Translations under genes and position numbers: made by a program
Notes under the pieces: generated by a model
The model's database searches: none
What the model saw: the letters and a program-made list of their open reading frames with translations, nothing else
What the model was told of the DNA's origin: nothing
Source: Glandiceps talaboti
Lineage: Eukaryota; Hemichordata; Enteropneusta; Spengelidae
Assembly: GCF_964340395.1 (NCBI RefSeq)
Contig: NC_135564.1
Location: forward strand, 21,845,442-21,909,441
Direction: 5' to 3'
Length of the DNA stretch: 64,000 nucleotides
Shown: positions 1-11,849 of the stretch, piece after piece
Layout of the letters: each line of letters opens with the position of its first letter
How positions within the stretch are numbered: position 1 is the stretch's first letter

Positions 1-86
1 TTTACCTGCCACTTCATAACAGGTGAAAAGCTTGTCAGAATTTTTGGAAACATTTTGAGTTAACTTCTGTTTAGACCACATATATG

Positions 87-88
<2 letters not shown>

Positions 89-163
<75 letters not shown>

Positions 164-254
164 CGTGCGCGTGTGTGTGTTTGTTTGTGTGCGCGTGCAT
201 GCGTGTGTGTGTGTCTATGTGTGTGTCTGTCTGTCTGTGTGTGCAATGTGTGTC

Positions 255-305
<51 letters not shown>
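89..305. repeat. (GT)n microsatellite with imperfect centre
   Basis: About 217 bases of GT dinucleotides, interrupted in the middle by tgcg, tttg and tctg variants. It reads open in three frames as Cys/Val repeats, which is a repeat artefact. Confidence 0.97.
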
Positions 306-307
<2 letters not shown>

Positions 308-1482
308 TAAATAGAATACTGTGGGTAGCCTTTTAATTTGCAGAAAAAAATTACATCCCAAAAATACAGTAACTTGTGGCCCTTTAATCAAAAGATGTAC
401 TTACAGATAGCATATGTTGACTTGATAACTGATTCATCCATTCATATTTATTGGGCCACAAGGCTAGCATTAATACTGTTGAGACATTCATGTATGTATC
501 ACGTATCAGAAAGTCACTGCTGACAGCAAAGCTTTACTATACCTCCAATTTGATTAGACTGATGGATAAAAGCACTTTAGCTGGAGTATAACATCTATTA
601 TATTATACCAGTATATTGATGGCGCAAATCGAGAGATCTGATTGGTCTAGACATCGAACTAGCGCGTCTAAAAGGAGCGATAATGCACGGTTGGCACGCG
701 TCCAAATTTTGTTCGTCTACGAGCGTTGAGTTGTAGTCCGCCGTGATACTGATAGTGAACTCTTCGAATTGTCAGAGGAGGATTTTCTCTCAATGAGACA
801 ATATTTTATGAGAAATTATGAAGGAAATTTCGAAAGCAACCCAGTCATCGCGTATTTGTTCAAATCATCGCCTACTACATGTACTAAGGTCAAGGCATGT
901 ACGAGATCGGTCCCAGCCTCGGCGCGGCTGGAGTGGAAACATTGGTGAGCTGTCCTGTCCTGTCATAAAAATGAAGCAAGTGAAAGAGCTTACACTGGCC
1001 GACTTACCATTTTTTAATCTAAATAGAAATTTGTCTGGGATCCTATCCTAGAGTATCAGTCATCAATCCAAGAGGGAAATCCTCAAACCTGAAAATCTAC
1101 TGACATAACTTCCAGTAATATAAATACATTGTAAATATCAACCTGTCTATCACTTCACCGAGTCACGAATTCGGCCGGGAGCGATCGAAGCACGCTGTAT
1201 TCAATAAACCACTTCAAGTTTAAACCTTGAGTCAAACAGGTTGTTTATTCATCACTGTGCACTTTTAATGAGCCGATCAATGTACAGATTATCCCTAGAA
1301 ACGACTAGCAGATAAAATAAATCCAGTCGGTGCACGACATTCACGTTGAGGCCAAGATCAGCTGTCTTGAAAGCAGCGTTATTGTTATGCAAATTAGACA
1401 CAGAGGCGCATATGAAACGAGATCATAAACGTTAGTTCTTATCTTGTTTCCGATATTTTCAATATACTAGTATAATATAATA
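306..1482. other. No recognised gene; transposon-like debris
   Basis: AT-rich sequence to about 600, then a more GC- and CpG-rich stretch (about 620-960) containing the 73-codon open frame described separately. The rest shows no motif I recognise. Confidence 0.5.
730..948 (+). pseudogene. Possible coding remnant, unidentified (acidic segment)
   Basis: An open frame of 72 codons ends in TGA at 946-948, with no ATG near its 5' end. It reads DTDSELFELSEEDFLSMRQ and continues through a tyrosine/asparagine-rich part. The composition looks protein-like rather than random, and the stretch is richer in CpG than its surroundings. It could be an exon or a piece of a transposon protein. I do not recognise the family. 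Confidence 0.25.
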
Positions 1483-1623
1483 GCAATAAACCACCCCTGG
1501 GGAAGGTATACCACTCGGTTTTGACCAGTGAACTCAATATATGCACTCGCTATCGCTCGTGCATATATTTCGTTCACTGGTCAAAACCTCTTGGTATACC
1601 ATCCCCAGGGGGTGGTTTATTGC
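1483..1623. mobile_element. Foldback (hairpin) element, arms about 65-70 bp
   Basis: GCAATAAACCACC at the left is mirrored by GGTGGTTTATTGC at the right. The two arms match with few mismatches through the internal ggtatacc and ttttgaccagtgaac words. The loop near 1540-1560 is very short, around cgctatcgctcg. Flanks are AT-rich on both sides (ataatataata and ttaattattata), so a TA-type target is plausible. Probably a non-autonomous inverted-repeat element. Confidence 0.75.
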
Positions 1624-2175
1624 TTAATTATTATACCAACATTCTTATACACAAGTTGTTATTGGTCAGAATTGAATCACATGACCTTCTTTAAATAGAC
1701 TATTGCCCATGCAGTGATGCGTGCAGAGTTTATTGCCCAGTGCTATTGCCCGCTGGAGTTATTTCAATCACTGCGCATCTATTATGCATATGTTTTGAAG
1801 TGTTGTGCACTTGAGATTACGAAATTGGTATAGTGAAACACACAAGCTTATTTCTTGGAGAAATTTGAATAAATATAATTACAAATGAGCTTTGGGCACA
1901 CTTGAAATCCTACAAATAATGCTCTATACAGTTTGGAAATACATCATGATGAAAGTGAACACTTTTCTATTGATGATGAATGGTGGTGAACAATGAGTGG
2001 ACATGTGAATGATTGGCCACATCAGTGGACGGTGTAATAAAATTAATAACACATGCATTCAGGAAATATCACAATTTAATGCTTGCTCTCAGGCTGGCAC
2101 TCTCTACCAAAATTTAGATGATGCCCACGCCTTTGGCATCATCTAAATTTTGATAAAACATGCCAACCCTTTAAT
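1624..2175. other. No gene seen; contains an 18-bp perfect hairpin
   Basis: Unique AT-rich sequence. The arms at 2108-2125 and 2135-2152 are perfect 18-base inverted repeats (CAAAATTTAGATGATGCC and its complement) around a 9-base loop. This sits immediately upstream of the 38-bp minisatellite. Confidence 0.6.
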
Positions 2176-5100
2176 AGTACTTTAACATAGAATAGGGCTG
2201 CCAGTCAACTGTCATTACTTTAACATAGAATAGGGCTGCCAGTCAACTGTCATTACTTTAACATAGAATAGGACTGCCAATCACCTGTCAGTACTTTAAC
2301 ATAGAATAGGGCTGCCAGTCAACTGTCAGTACTTTAACATAGAATAGGGCTGCCAGTCAACTGTCATTACTTTAACATAGAATAGGGCTGCCAGTCAACT
2401 GTCAGTACTTTAACATAGAATAGGACTGCCAATCACCTGTCAGTACTTTAACATAGAATAGGGCTGCCAGTCAACTGTCAGTACTTTAATATAGAATAGG
2501 ACTGTCAATCAACTGTCAGTACTTTAACATAGAATAGGGCTGCCAGTCAACTGTCAGTACTTTAACATAGAATAGGACTGCCAATCACCTGTCAGTACTT
2601 TAACATAGAATAGGACTGTCAGTACTTTAACATAGAATAGGACTGCCAATCAACTGTCATTACTTTAATATAGAATAGGGCTGCCAGTCAACTGTCAGTA
2701 CTTTAATATAGAATAGGGCTGCCAGTCAACTGTCAGTACTTTAACATAGAATAGGGCTGCCAATCAACTGTCATTACTTTAACATAGAATAGTGCTGCAA
2801 GTCAACTGTCAGTACTTTAACATAGAATAGGGCTGCCAGTCAACTGTCATTACTTTAACATAGAATAGGGCTGCCAGTCAACTGTCAGTACTTTAACATA
2901 GAATAGGGCTGCCAGTCAACTGTCATTACTTTAACATAGAATAAGGCTGCCAGTCAACTGTCATTACTTTAACATAGTATAGGGCTGCCAGTCAACTGTC
3001 ATTACTTTAACATAGAATAGGGCTGCCAGTCAACTGTCATTACTTTAACATAGAATAAGGCTGCCAGTCAACTGTCATTACTTTAACATAGAATAGGGCT
3101 GCCAGTCAACTGTCATTACTTTAACATAGAATAAGGCTGCCAGTCAACTGTCAGTACTTTAACATAGAATAGGGCTGCCAGTCAACTGTCAGTACTTTAA
3201 TATAGAATAGGGCTGCCAATCAACTGTCATTACTTTAACATAGAATAGGACTGTCAATCAACTGTCAGTACTTTAATATAGAATAGGGCTGCCAATCAAC
3301 TGTCATTACTTTAATATAGAATAGGGCTGCCAGTCACCTGTCAGTACTTTAACATAGAATAGGGCTGCCAGTCAACTGTCAGTACTTTAACATAGAATAG
3401 GGCTGCCAATCAACTGTCATTACTTTAATATAGAATAGGACTGCCAGTCAACTGTCATTACTTTAATATAGAATAGGGCTGCCAGTCAACTGTCAGTACT
3501 TTAATATAGAATAGGGCTGCCAATCAACTGTCATTACTTTAACATTGACTAGGACTGCCAGTCAACTTTCATTACTTTAACATAGAATAGGGCTGCCAGT
3601 CAACTTTCATTACTTTAATATAGAATAGGGCTGCCAATCACCTGTCAGTACTTTAACATAGAATAGGGCTGCCAATCAACTGTCATTACTTTAACATAGA
3701 ATAGGGCTGCCAGTCAACTGTCATTACTTTAACATAGAATAGGGCTGCCAGTCAACTTTCATTACTTTAATATAGAATAGGGCTGCCAGTCAACTGTCAT
3801 TACTTTAACATAGAATAGGGCTGCCAGTCAACTGTCATTACTTTAACATAGAATAAGGCTGCCAGTCAACTGTCATTACTTTAACATAGAATAAGGCTGC
3901 CAGTCAACTGTCATTACTTTAACATAGAATAGGGCTGCCAGTCAACTGTCATTACTTTAACATAGAATAGGGCTGCCAGTCAACTGTCATTACTTTAATA
4001 TAGAATAAGGCTGCCAGTCAACTGTCAGTACTTTAACATAGAATAGGGCTGCCAATCAACTGTCATTACTTTAACATAGAATAGGACTGTCAATCAACTG
4101 TCAGTACTTTAATATAGAATAGGGCTGCCAATCAACTGTCATTACTTTAATATAGAATAGGGCTGCCAGTCAACTGTCAGTACTTTAACATAGAATAGGG
4201 CTGCCAGTCAACTGTCATTACTTTAACATAGAATAGGGCTGCCAGTCAACTGTCATTACTTTAACATAGAATAAGGCTGCCAGTCAACTGTCAGTACTTT
4301 AACATAGAATAGGGCTGCCAATCAACTGTCATTACTTTAATATAGAATAGGGCTGCCAGTCAACTGTCAGTACTTTAATATAGAATAGGACTGCCAGTCA
4401 ACTGTCAGTACTTTAATATAGAATAGGGCTGCCAGTCAACTGTCAGAATAGGGCTGCCAGTCAACTGTCATTACTTTAACATAGAATAGGACTGTCAATC
4501 AACTGTCAGTACTTTAATATAGAATAGGGCTGCCAATCAACTGTCATTACTTTAATATAGAATAGGGCTGCCAGTCAACTGTCATTACTTTAACATAGAA
4601 TAGGGCTGCCAGTCAACTGTCATTACTTTAACATAGAATAGGGCTGCCAGTCAACTGTCATTACTTTAACATAGAATAGGGCTGCCAGTCAACTGTCATT
4701 ACTTTAACATAGAATAGGGCTGCCAGTCAACTGTCATTACTTTAACATAGAATAAGGCTGCCAGTCAACTGTCAGTACTTTAACATAGAATAGGGCTGCC
4801 AGTCAACTGTCAGTACTTTAATATAGAATAGGGCTGCCAATCAACTGTCATTACTTTAACATAGAATAGGACTGTCAATCAACTGTCAGTACTTTAATAT
4901 AGAATAGGGCTGCCAGTCAACTTTCATTACTTTAACATAGAATAGGGCTGCCAGTCAACTTTCATTACTTTAATATAGAATAGGGCTGCCAATCACCTGT
5001 CAGTACTTTAACATAGAATAGGGCTGCCAATCAACTGTCATTACTTTAACATAGAATAGGACTGCCAGTCAACTTTCATTACTTTAACATAGAATAGGGC

Positions 5101-6229
5101 TGCCAGTCAACTTTCATTACTTTAACATAGAATAGGGCTGCCAGTCAACTGTCAGTACTTTAACATAGAATAGGGCTACCAGTCAACTTTCATTACTTTA
5201 ATATAGAATAAGGCTGCCAATCAACTGTCAGTACTTTAACATAGAATAAGGCTGCCAATCAACTGTCATTACTTTAATATAGAATAGGGCTGCCAGTCAA
5301 CTGTCAGTACTTTAACATAGAATAGTGCTGCAAGTCAACTGTCAGTACTTTAATATAGAATAGGGCTGCCAGTCAACTTTCATTACTTTAACGTAGAATA
5401 GGACTGCCAATCACCTGTCAGTACTTTAATATAGAATAGGGCTGCCAGTCAACTTTCATTACTTTAATACAGAATAGGGCTGCCAGTCACCTGTCAGTAC
5501 TTTAACATAGAATAGGGCTGCCAGTCAACTGTCATTACTTTAATATAGAATAGGGCTGCCAATCACCTGTCAGTACTTTAACATAGAATAGGGCTGCCAG
5601 TCAACTGTCAGTACTTTAATATAGAATAGGGCTGCCAATCACCTGTCAGTACTTTAACATAGAATAGGGCTGCCAGTCAACTGTCAGTACTTTAACGTAG
5701 AATAGGGCTGCCAGTCAACTGTCAGAATAGGGCTGCCAGTCAACTGTCAGTACTTTAACATAGAATAGGGCTGCCAGTCAACTGTCAGAATAGGGCTGCC
5801 AGTCAACTGTCAGAATAGGGCTGCCAGTCAACTGTCAGAATAGGGCTGCCAGTCAACTGTCAGTACTTTAACATAGAATAGGGCTGCCAGTCAACTGTCA
5901 GAATAGGGCTGCCAGTCAACTGTCAGAATAGGGCTGCCAGTCAACTGTCAGTACTTTAACATAGAATAGGGCTGCCAGTCAACTGTCAGTACTTTAACAT
6001 AGAATAGGGCTGCCAGTCAACTGTCAGAATAGGGCTGCCAGTCAACTGTCAGTACTTTAACATAGAATAGGTCTGCCAATCAACTGTCAGTACTTTAACA
6101 TAGAATAGGACTGTCAATCAACTGTCAGTACTTTAACATAGAATAGGGCTGCCAGTCAACTGTCAGTACTTTAACGTAGAATAGGGCTGCCAGTCAACTG
6201 TCAGAATAGGGCTGCCAGTCAACTGTCAT
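2176..6229. repeat. 38-bp minisatellite, about 107 units, with 25-bp deletion derivatives
   Basis: The unit begins ACTTTAACATAGAATAGGGC and continues with TGCCAGTCAACTGTC plus a variable end (AGT or ATT). Recurrent variants are ACATAG/ATATAG, GGGCTG/GGACTG, CAGTCA/CAATCA and AACTG/CACCTG. From about 5700 (and once near 4445) units lose 13 bp, giving 25-bp units of AGAATAGGGCTGCCAGTCAA plus CTGTC. All frames contain stops, so it is not coding. Confidence 0.97.
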
Positions 6230-6962
6230 GTTGAAAGGACACAGTCAAGGTCAGCATAGTGAAGGATCTAGTAATAGTAGTATAGAGCCTGTTGAAAGGA
6301 CACAGTCAAGGTCAGCATAGTGAAGGATCTAGTAATAGTAGTATAGAGCCTGTTGAAAAAGACATAGTCAAGGTCAGCATTGTGAAGGATCTAGTAATAG
6401 TAGTATAAAGCCTGTTGAAAGGACACAGTCAAGGTCAGCATTGTGAAGGATCTAGTAATAGTAGTATAGAGCCTGTTGAAAGGACACAGTCAAGGTCAGC
6501 ATAGTGAAGGATCTAGTAATAGTAATATAGAGCCTGTTGAAAGGACATAGTCAAGGTCAGCATAGTGAAGGATCTAGTAATAGTAGTATAGAGCCTGTTG
6601 AAAGGACATAGTCAAGGTCAGCATAGTGAAGGATCTAGTAATAGTAGTATAGAGCCTGTTGAAAGGACACAGTCAAGGTCAGCATTGTGAAGGATCTAGT
6701 AATAGTAGTATAGAGCCTGTTGAAAGGACATAGTCAAGGTCAGCATAGTGAAGGATCTAGTAATAGTAGTATAGAGCCTGTTGAAAGGACACAGTCAAGG
6801 TCAGTATAGTGAAGGATCTAGTAATAGTAGTATAGAGCCTGTTGAAAGGACATAGTCAAGGTCAGCATAGTGAAGGATCTAGTAATAGTAATATAGAGCC
6901 TGTTGAAAGGACACAGTCAAGGTCAGCATAGTGAAGGATCTAGTAATAGTAGTATAGAGCCT
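6228..6962. repeat. 61-bp minisatellite, 12 units
   Basis: The unit starts TGTTGAAAGGACACAGTCAA and goes on through GGTCAGCATAGTGAAGGATC to TAGTATAGAGCC. It directly abuts the 38-bp array with no spacer. Variants include acacag/acatag and catagtg/cattgtg. Confidence 0.96.
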
Positions 6963-7506
6963 CCTGACAATATCTGGTAAAGCTATTTGTTTGATCATGC
7001 AACAACATTTTTTAATACTTTATATTTTTACATGTATGGTTAGCCCTAGGTCAATATTGAATTCCATCACCAGTTAATACAGTATAAAATAAAAAATGTA
7101 TCTTTAGAAATGATGTTTACTTGTTCAATACATGATGGAATTGAAACTTTTACTCCTAGTAATACCAGTACATTTATATTTTATAGCTTTCAGAATGTCA
7201 TCTCATCAATAGCCTGTGATAAATATATTTTTATTACATGCCTCAACATCTACATGTATTGAATATCACACAAGTTGTTGTCAGTATGCCACTTTTACAG
7301 ATGCTGTTATTGGTCACACTGAAGGTATCCTTGACCGTCAGGCATATAACCAATATCAAGGCTATGTAGTACCAGTAATACTAGTAGTATACATAGTGTA
7401 ATTAACACAGCAAACTTGGTAAACATAGTCCAATAATACCAGTAGGTCCCTGCTGTCTCACAATAGAGAGGTTTAGATGTGCATATTTATGTGTGTTCTT
7501 TATGCA
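6963..7506. other. No gene seen
   Basis: Unique AT-rich sequence between two minisatellites. A 61-codon open frame at 7216-7401 has no recognisable features. Confidence 0.6.
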
Positions 7507-7985
7507 GTCAAGTATAACATCAAAAGACTTGGTATTAACACAGTCAAGTGTAACATCAAAAGACTTGGTATTAACATAGTCAAGTGTAACATCAAAAGAC
7601 TTGATATTAACACAGTCAAATGTAACATCAAAAGACTTGGTATTAACACAGTCAAATGTAACATCAAAAGACTTGGTATTAACACAGTCAAATGTAACAT
7701 CAAAAGACTTGGTATTAACACAGTCAAGTGTAACATCAAAAGACTTGGTATTAACACAGTCAAGTGTAACATCAAAAGACTTGGTATTAACACAGTCAAG
7801 TGTAACATCAAAAGACTTGGTATTAACATAGTCAAGTGTAACATCAAAAGACTTGATATTAACAAAGTCAAGTGTAACATCATAAGAATTGATAATAACA
7901 CAGTCAAGTGTAACATCAAAAGACTTGGTATTAACATAGTCAAGTGTAACATCAAAAGACTTGGTATCAACACAGTCAAGTGCAC
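7507..7985. repeat. 36-bp minisatellite, about 13 units
   Basis: The unit GTCAAGTGTAACATCAAAAG plus ACTTGGTATTAACACA is 36 bp. Because 36 is a multiple of 3, it stays open in several frames on both strands (up to 200 codons). These are repeat artefacts. Confidence 0.95.
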
Positions 7986-8155
7986 TGTACAATATCTTAC
8001 CCATAACACTCTCTGATTGGTAACACTTTTCACTGTCAAAGTGTCAATAACTTGGGTAGTCAGTGTGTATGATGAGTTTTAGTATGTACATTTCTTTTGT
8101 CATACCTATTCAAATAAATCTATATCTTTGGCAAAGTCATAACAGGTGCATATAT

Positions 8156-8287
8156 TCAGACTTGGTATTAACACAGTCAAGTGTAACATCAAAAGACTTG
8201 ATATTAACACAGTCAAGTGTAACATCAAAAGACTTGGTATTAACACAGTCAAGTGTAACATCAAAAGACTTGATAATAACATAATCA
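8156..8287. repeat. 36-bp minisatellite, second block, about 3.6 units
   Basis: Same 36-bp unit as the preceding block, separated from it by about 170 bases of unrelated sequence. Confidence 0.93.
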
Positions 8288-8935
8288 ATGTTTATTTCTA
8301 CAGAGCATATTCATATTCATATTCACTTTCAAAAGAAGAAATTTGATTTGTGATAGGGTTAGGACAGCAATGACATTTATGTATACTTTGTGATCAGCTG
8401 GCTGGCAATTACATACTCGTTATCCTTTTGATAATATTTTCAACAACATCATTCTTTATTGTATTCCACAACATATTTGATTAGTTCTAATTTCAGTTGG
8501 TCAAAAAATATATTTTCTTCTGCGATTTACTATTCCAGGCATTATTAAAACGGTAGCTATAGCACACATTATTTGACCTGAAAATGACTCTGATGCAAAC
8601 ACATTTATCTTGCAGTACTTTCTGGGTTTAAATAGTTTAAGTTGTCATAGCAACCAGACTACAAAATAAGGAAAAGGTGAAAGAAACTGATTTTGATGGT
8701 CAAATCCCTACTTTTTAATACCATTGTCAGATTACATTGAGCTGTATCATGACATTTGAAGACACTGAGTTCAAATCTAACCAGATTTAAACTGAATGCC
8801 CTTACATAAGGGCAAAGTCTTTAGATTTTCATTCCTACACACAATAATTGTAATCATTGGAATGTAACAGAACATATGTGATTAGTTATGTTTGAAGTAT
8901 GTACCAAATTTTTATTGAATTTGAAGTATGCATTT
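8288..8935. other. No gene seen
   Basis: AT-rich unique sequence without repeats or coding signals that I recognise. Confidence 0.5.
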
Positions 8936-8945
8936 TGAAGATATA

Positions 8946-9110
8946 CATGTAGCCTAATTAGTGAAAATCATTAATTATGCAAATGAGTCATTAAAACTAA
9001 AAGCTACATGTACATCACAAAGCTTTTTAGAAGCTGTGTACTTGGAGTTGATGTTTGTAGCAAATTATATTGAATTTGAAAAGTGTACACTTAAGGAAGG
9101 TAGCAGTAAA
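8946..9110 (+). repeat. Dispersed repeat module with ATGCAAATGAGTCA core (copy 1)
   Basis: It contains tagcctaattagtgaaaatc, then ATTAATTATGCAAATGAGTC, then attaaaact. The same order occurs at 10827, 10963 and 11188, and a diverged inverted copy lies at about 30830-31000. The shared core joins an octamer word (ATGCAAAT) to an AP-1 word (TGAGTCA). Confidence 0.75.
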
Positions 9111-9309
9111 GGCTATTTTCCCCCATTTCTTTGTTGTATTAAAAAAATCATAAAAAATGTCAGAATAAAGATTTTGCAACCAAACTTGCAGGAAACATCC
9201 TTCTTGATATGATTGTTTTAGGAGTATTATTATTTAGTTTTTTTATGAGTAATGAAATATGACACCTGTAAATATGAAAATTAACTAGTTCTTTAGTGAT
9301 GTATACCAC

Positions 9310-9740
9310 ATGCTATGCTTACATTTGTACACTAAATGCTCAAAGAAATCGTTATTTTACCGAGATTCGCCACTCTATATCAAAATGTTTTGCTCAGTAA
9401 GTAAGATAGAGAAGGTAAGAACAAGAATGAAGGCTTTGTCTGAGTTAGCATCCAAGAAAAATAAGGAAAAGTCATCGAGGACTCTGATACCTCCGTCAGA
9501 GAGAAACATGCTACAAGTACATACAACACCATGTACCAACAACAAGCTCTGGAACTTGAAGCGAAAGAGAAACTGTATACCCAGTATGTGTTACATCAAA
9601 CTCAGTTCAATACACATAGTAAAAGCATGATTTTGATTCGACAGTTTTGTACAAATAAAACATGTCTTCTGTCAAATTAGTTAGTGTTTGGTAGTCATGT
9701 CTTTGCTGACATGACGTACGTGCCCCTGTTTACATATACA
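9310..9740 (+). pseudogene. Possible degraded coding segment, unidentified
   Basis: A 106-codon frame (9310-9630) and a second frame containing YQQQALELEAKEKLYTQYV suggest a lysine/glutamate-rich, helix-forming protein fragment. The helical frame is a different one from the 106-codon frame, so a frameshifted remnant is possible. No family is recognised; a transposon accessory protein is one possibility. Confidence 0.2.
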
Positions 9741-10826
9741 TATCTCAGCCTCTCTGTAAATTGCTGTTGACGTTCATTTCACTCAGAATAACACGATAAA
9801 AAAGTCTTGAATTTTTCATGATAGTTTAAATAATATTGATATTGACAGACATCATTGAAAAACAAATTTATCACTAGACAAAAACTTGACTCGATTGGTA
9901 TATCGTTACCACGAAGTAGTACACTCGACTTCGGAGCAAGTCATTGTATCCGAAGGGCGGCCCGATCGGGGGAGGAGTACACTGGAAGCACATGTCGCAT
10001 GATTGTATGTTGGCGACTAACGCACAGCGAGTCTACGCTAATTGTTTTTGGCAAATACAGATGGATTTAGTAAATAGGACAAGTTTAATATTCATCATCA
10101 AAGAGCTTTCTTTAGCTGTTCATACTTTCAAGGGATGTGGATAGAAAATCATTGAAAAATCTTGAACACAAGAAATCACGTACTTGTAAGTACAGTGCAA
10201 GGTCACCGGAAGTAGACTGACTCCCATAGTTTTGACTTGCAATTGTGAAGTTAGTTTGCAGTCAATTTACCTAATACTGTCAAAAAACTGAGTAATGTGT
10301 CCCACATGATGAAATATTTTGCCATCTGTCAAACAATTTTCGCATTCTCAAATTTGTGTTACAATCAACCAAAATATGAATCATTGAATGTGTAAACGCG
10401 TAACCTTTGGACTCCAAGCTTTGGGCTAGTAATTGTGCAACATGACATTTTGTATTAAAAGACGATAACATGTTAGTATTATGCAGCGAGTAAGTTTTTT
10501 TTCATATCCGATGACAGTTTCATTTGCAAATTGTTTAAAAGTGGTGTTTCGAAATGCCGTCAAATTAGTATTACATCATCGTTTCGTGATTCGAAGGTCT
10601 TTAGACTTTACACATGGAATTAGGCGTGGATGAATTTCTCATTCCCCTCATAGAGGGCGTATCAAACCCCCTAGCTACACAGAAAACTCTCCATGTTGGA
10701 ATATTTAATCCATGTGTTTTTTTTTGTGTGTGTGAAAAATAGTTTCTAGTGACTGCTTCGAGGTTTTTATTAAGTTTTTGTATACAAATTCAACTGACGC
10801 CCTAGCCTTTACTGCCACCTTAAAAT
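9741..10826. other. No gene seen
   Basis: Mixed composition. The stretch about 9890-10040 is GC-richer (aagggcggcccgatcgggg) and is probably transposon debris. Short open frames are not convincing. Confidence 0.45.
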
Positions 10827-11109
10827 TTAGCCTAATTACTGAAAATCATTAATTATGCAAATGAGTCATTAAAACAAAGAGCCAAGCTTTCTATGGCACA
10901 TGGACTTTGTTATCATCAGTGTATGAACCAAATTATGAGTTTCCAGCTGCATTCTTAAGATATAGCCTAATTACTGAAAATCATTAATTATGCAAATGAC
11001 TCATTAAAACTAAAGCTACGTCAACAAGCTTGTCAGGACGTATGTGCTTTGTTATTTTTTAAGTATGTACCCAATTATATTCAATGTCTTAGCACATATT
11101 CTTTAGATG
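10827..11109 (+). repeat. Octamer/AP-1 repeat module, copies 2 and 3 in tandem
   Basis: Two copies start with tagcctaattactgaaaatc at about 10827 and 10963, a spacing of about 136 bp. Copy 2 has ATGCAAATGAGTCA; copy 3 has ATGCAAATGACTCA. Both forms fit the AP-1 consensus TGASTCA. Confidence 0.78.
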
Positions 11110-11187
11110 TAATTGTAAAGCATTTGAGCACAGAGTGGATAAGTGCTATATAAAAACCAACATTAGTACATTTGTATTATTATTATG
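11110..11187 (+). mobile_element. 3' tail typical of CR1/L2-like LINEs
   Basis: The segment reads attgtaaagcatttgagcac and agagtggataagtgctatat, then ends in tattattatt-type repeats. This form of tail is familiar from CR1/L2-like LINEs in fish and invertebrates. No coding part is attached. Confidence 0.5.
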
Positions 11188-11260
11188 TAGCCTTATTACT
11201 GAATATCATTAACTATGCAAATGACTCATTAAAACTACAAGATATAAAATCCTATCAAAC
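11188..11260 (+). repeat. Octamer/AP-1 repeat module, copy 4
   Basis: Starts gtagccttattactgaatatc and contains ATGCAAATGACTCATTAAAA. It directly follows the LINE-like tail, so that tail appears to have been inserted into a three-copy tandem of this module. Confidence 0.7.
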
Positions 11261-11730
11261 ACATGGAACTTTTATCCTATACAATTGTGGCCAGCATTCA
11301 CATCAGAAAGTTATTTTTTTTTGGACAACATATACAACATGTCAGGGTTTAGTAATATATTTATATATTTATTTACAATATTTGAATTGTTATATTGTAT
11401 TTGTTATACACTATATGATTGTCACAAACATGGATCACACAAATTACACTATACAATTGTCATGTGAATTTTCCCTGTCTAAAGCCATAACTCAGACATG
11501 CTTGAACAGATCTCATTCAAAGTTGGTATTAGGACAGTGTTCTATGACATACATGTGCATATTCATTGTTGTCGTGATACGATATGATATGGCTGCGTGG
11601 CAGCCATTTTGTTGGCGCAGTTTTCATGTCCAAAGCCATAACTCAGACTTGCTTGAACGGGTCCCCCCCCCCCCCCCTGACCCATCCTTTATTGTTGAAT
11701 GGTTTATTCCATGACGTCATCTTGAAGAAT
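11261..11730. other. No gene seen; poly-C tract at 11661-11677
   Basis: Low-complexity AT-rich sequence. The word gccataactcagac.tgcttgaac occurs twice (about 11485 and 11635), suggesting a small internal duplication. Confidence 0.5.
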
Positions 11731-11849
11731 AGGCATGTCCCATGTCCAACAAGGAGACACAGCATGAGTAGGCATGTTCCATGTCCAACAAGGAGACATA
11801 GCATGAGTAGGCATGTTCCATGTCCAACAAGCAGACACAACATATCTAA
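11731..11849. repeat. 39-bp tandem repeat, 3 units
   Basis: Units start AGGCATGTTCCATGTCCAAC at 11731, 11770 and 11809, each ending in agcatgagt. A multiple of 3, so frames stay open. Confidence 0.92.

Noticed and set aside
89-336. Cys/Val frames in the GT run (also 18799-19526 and 30420-30798)
   Set aside because: Dinucleotide microsatellite read as codons.
7402-8039. Frames of 179-200 codons on both strands
   Set aside because: Produced by the 36-bp minisatellite.
8760-8790. tRNA/SINE B-box-like word (gttcaaatct)
   Set aside because: No A box at proper spacing and no cloverleaf; a chance match.
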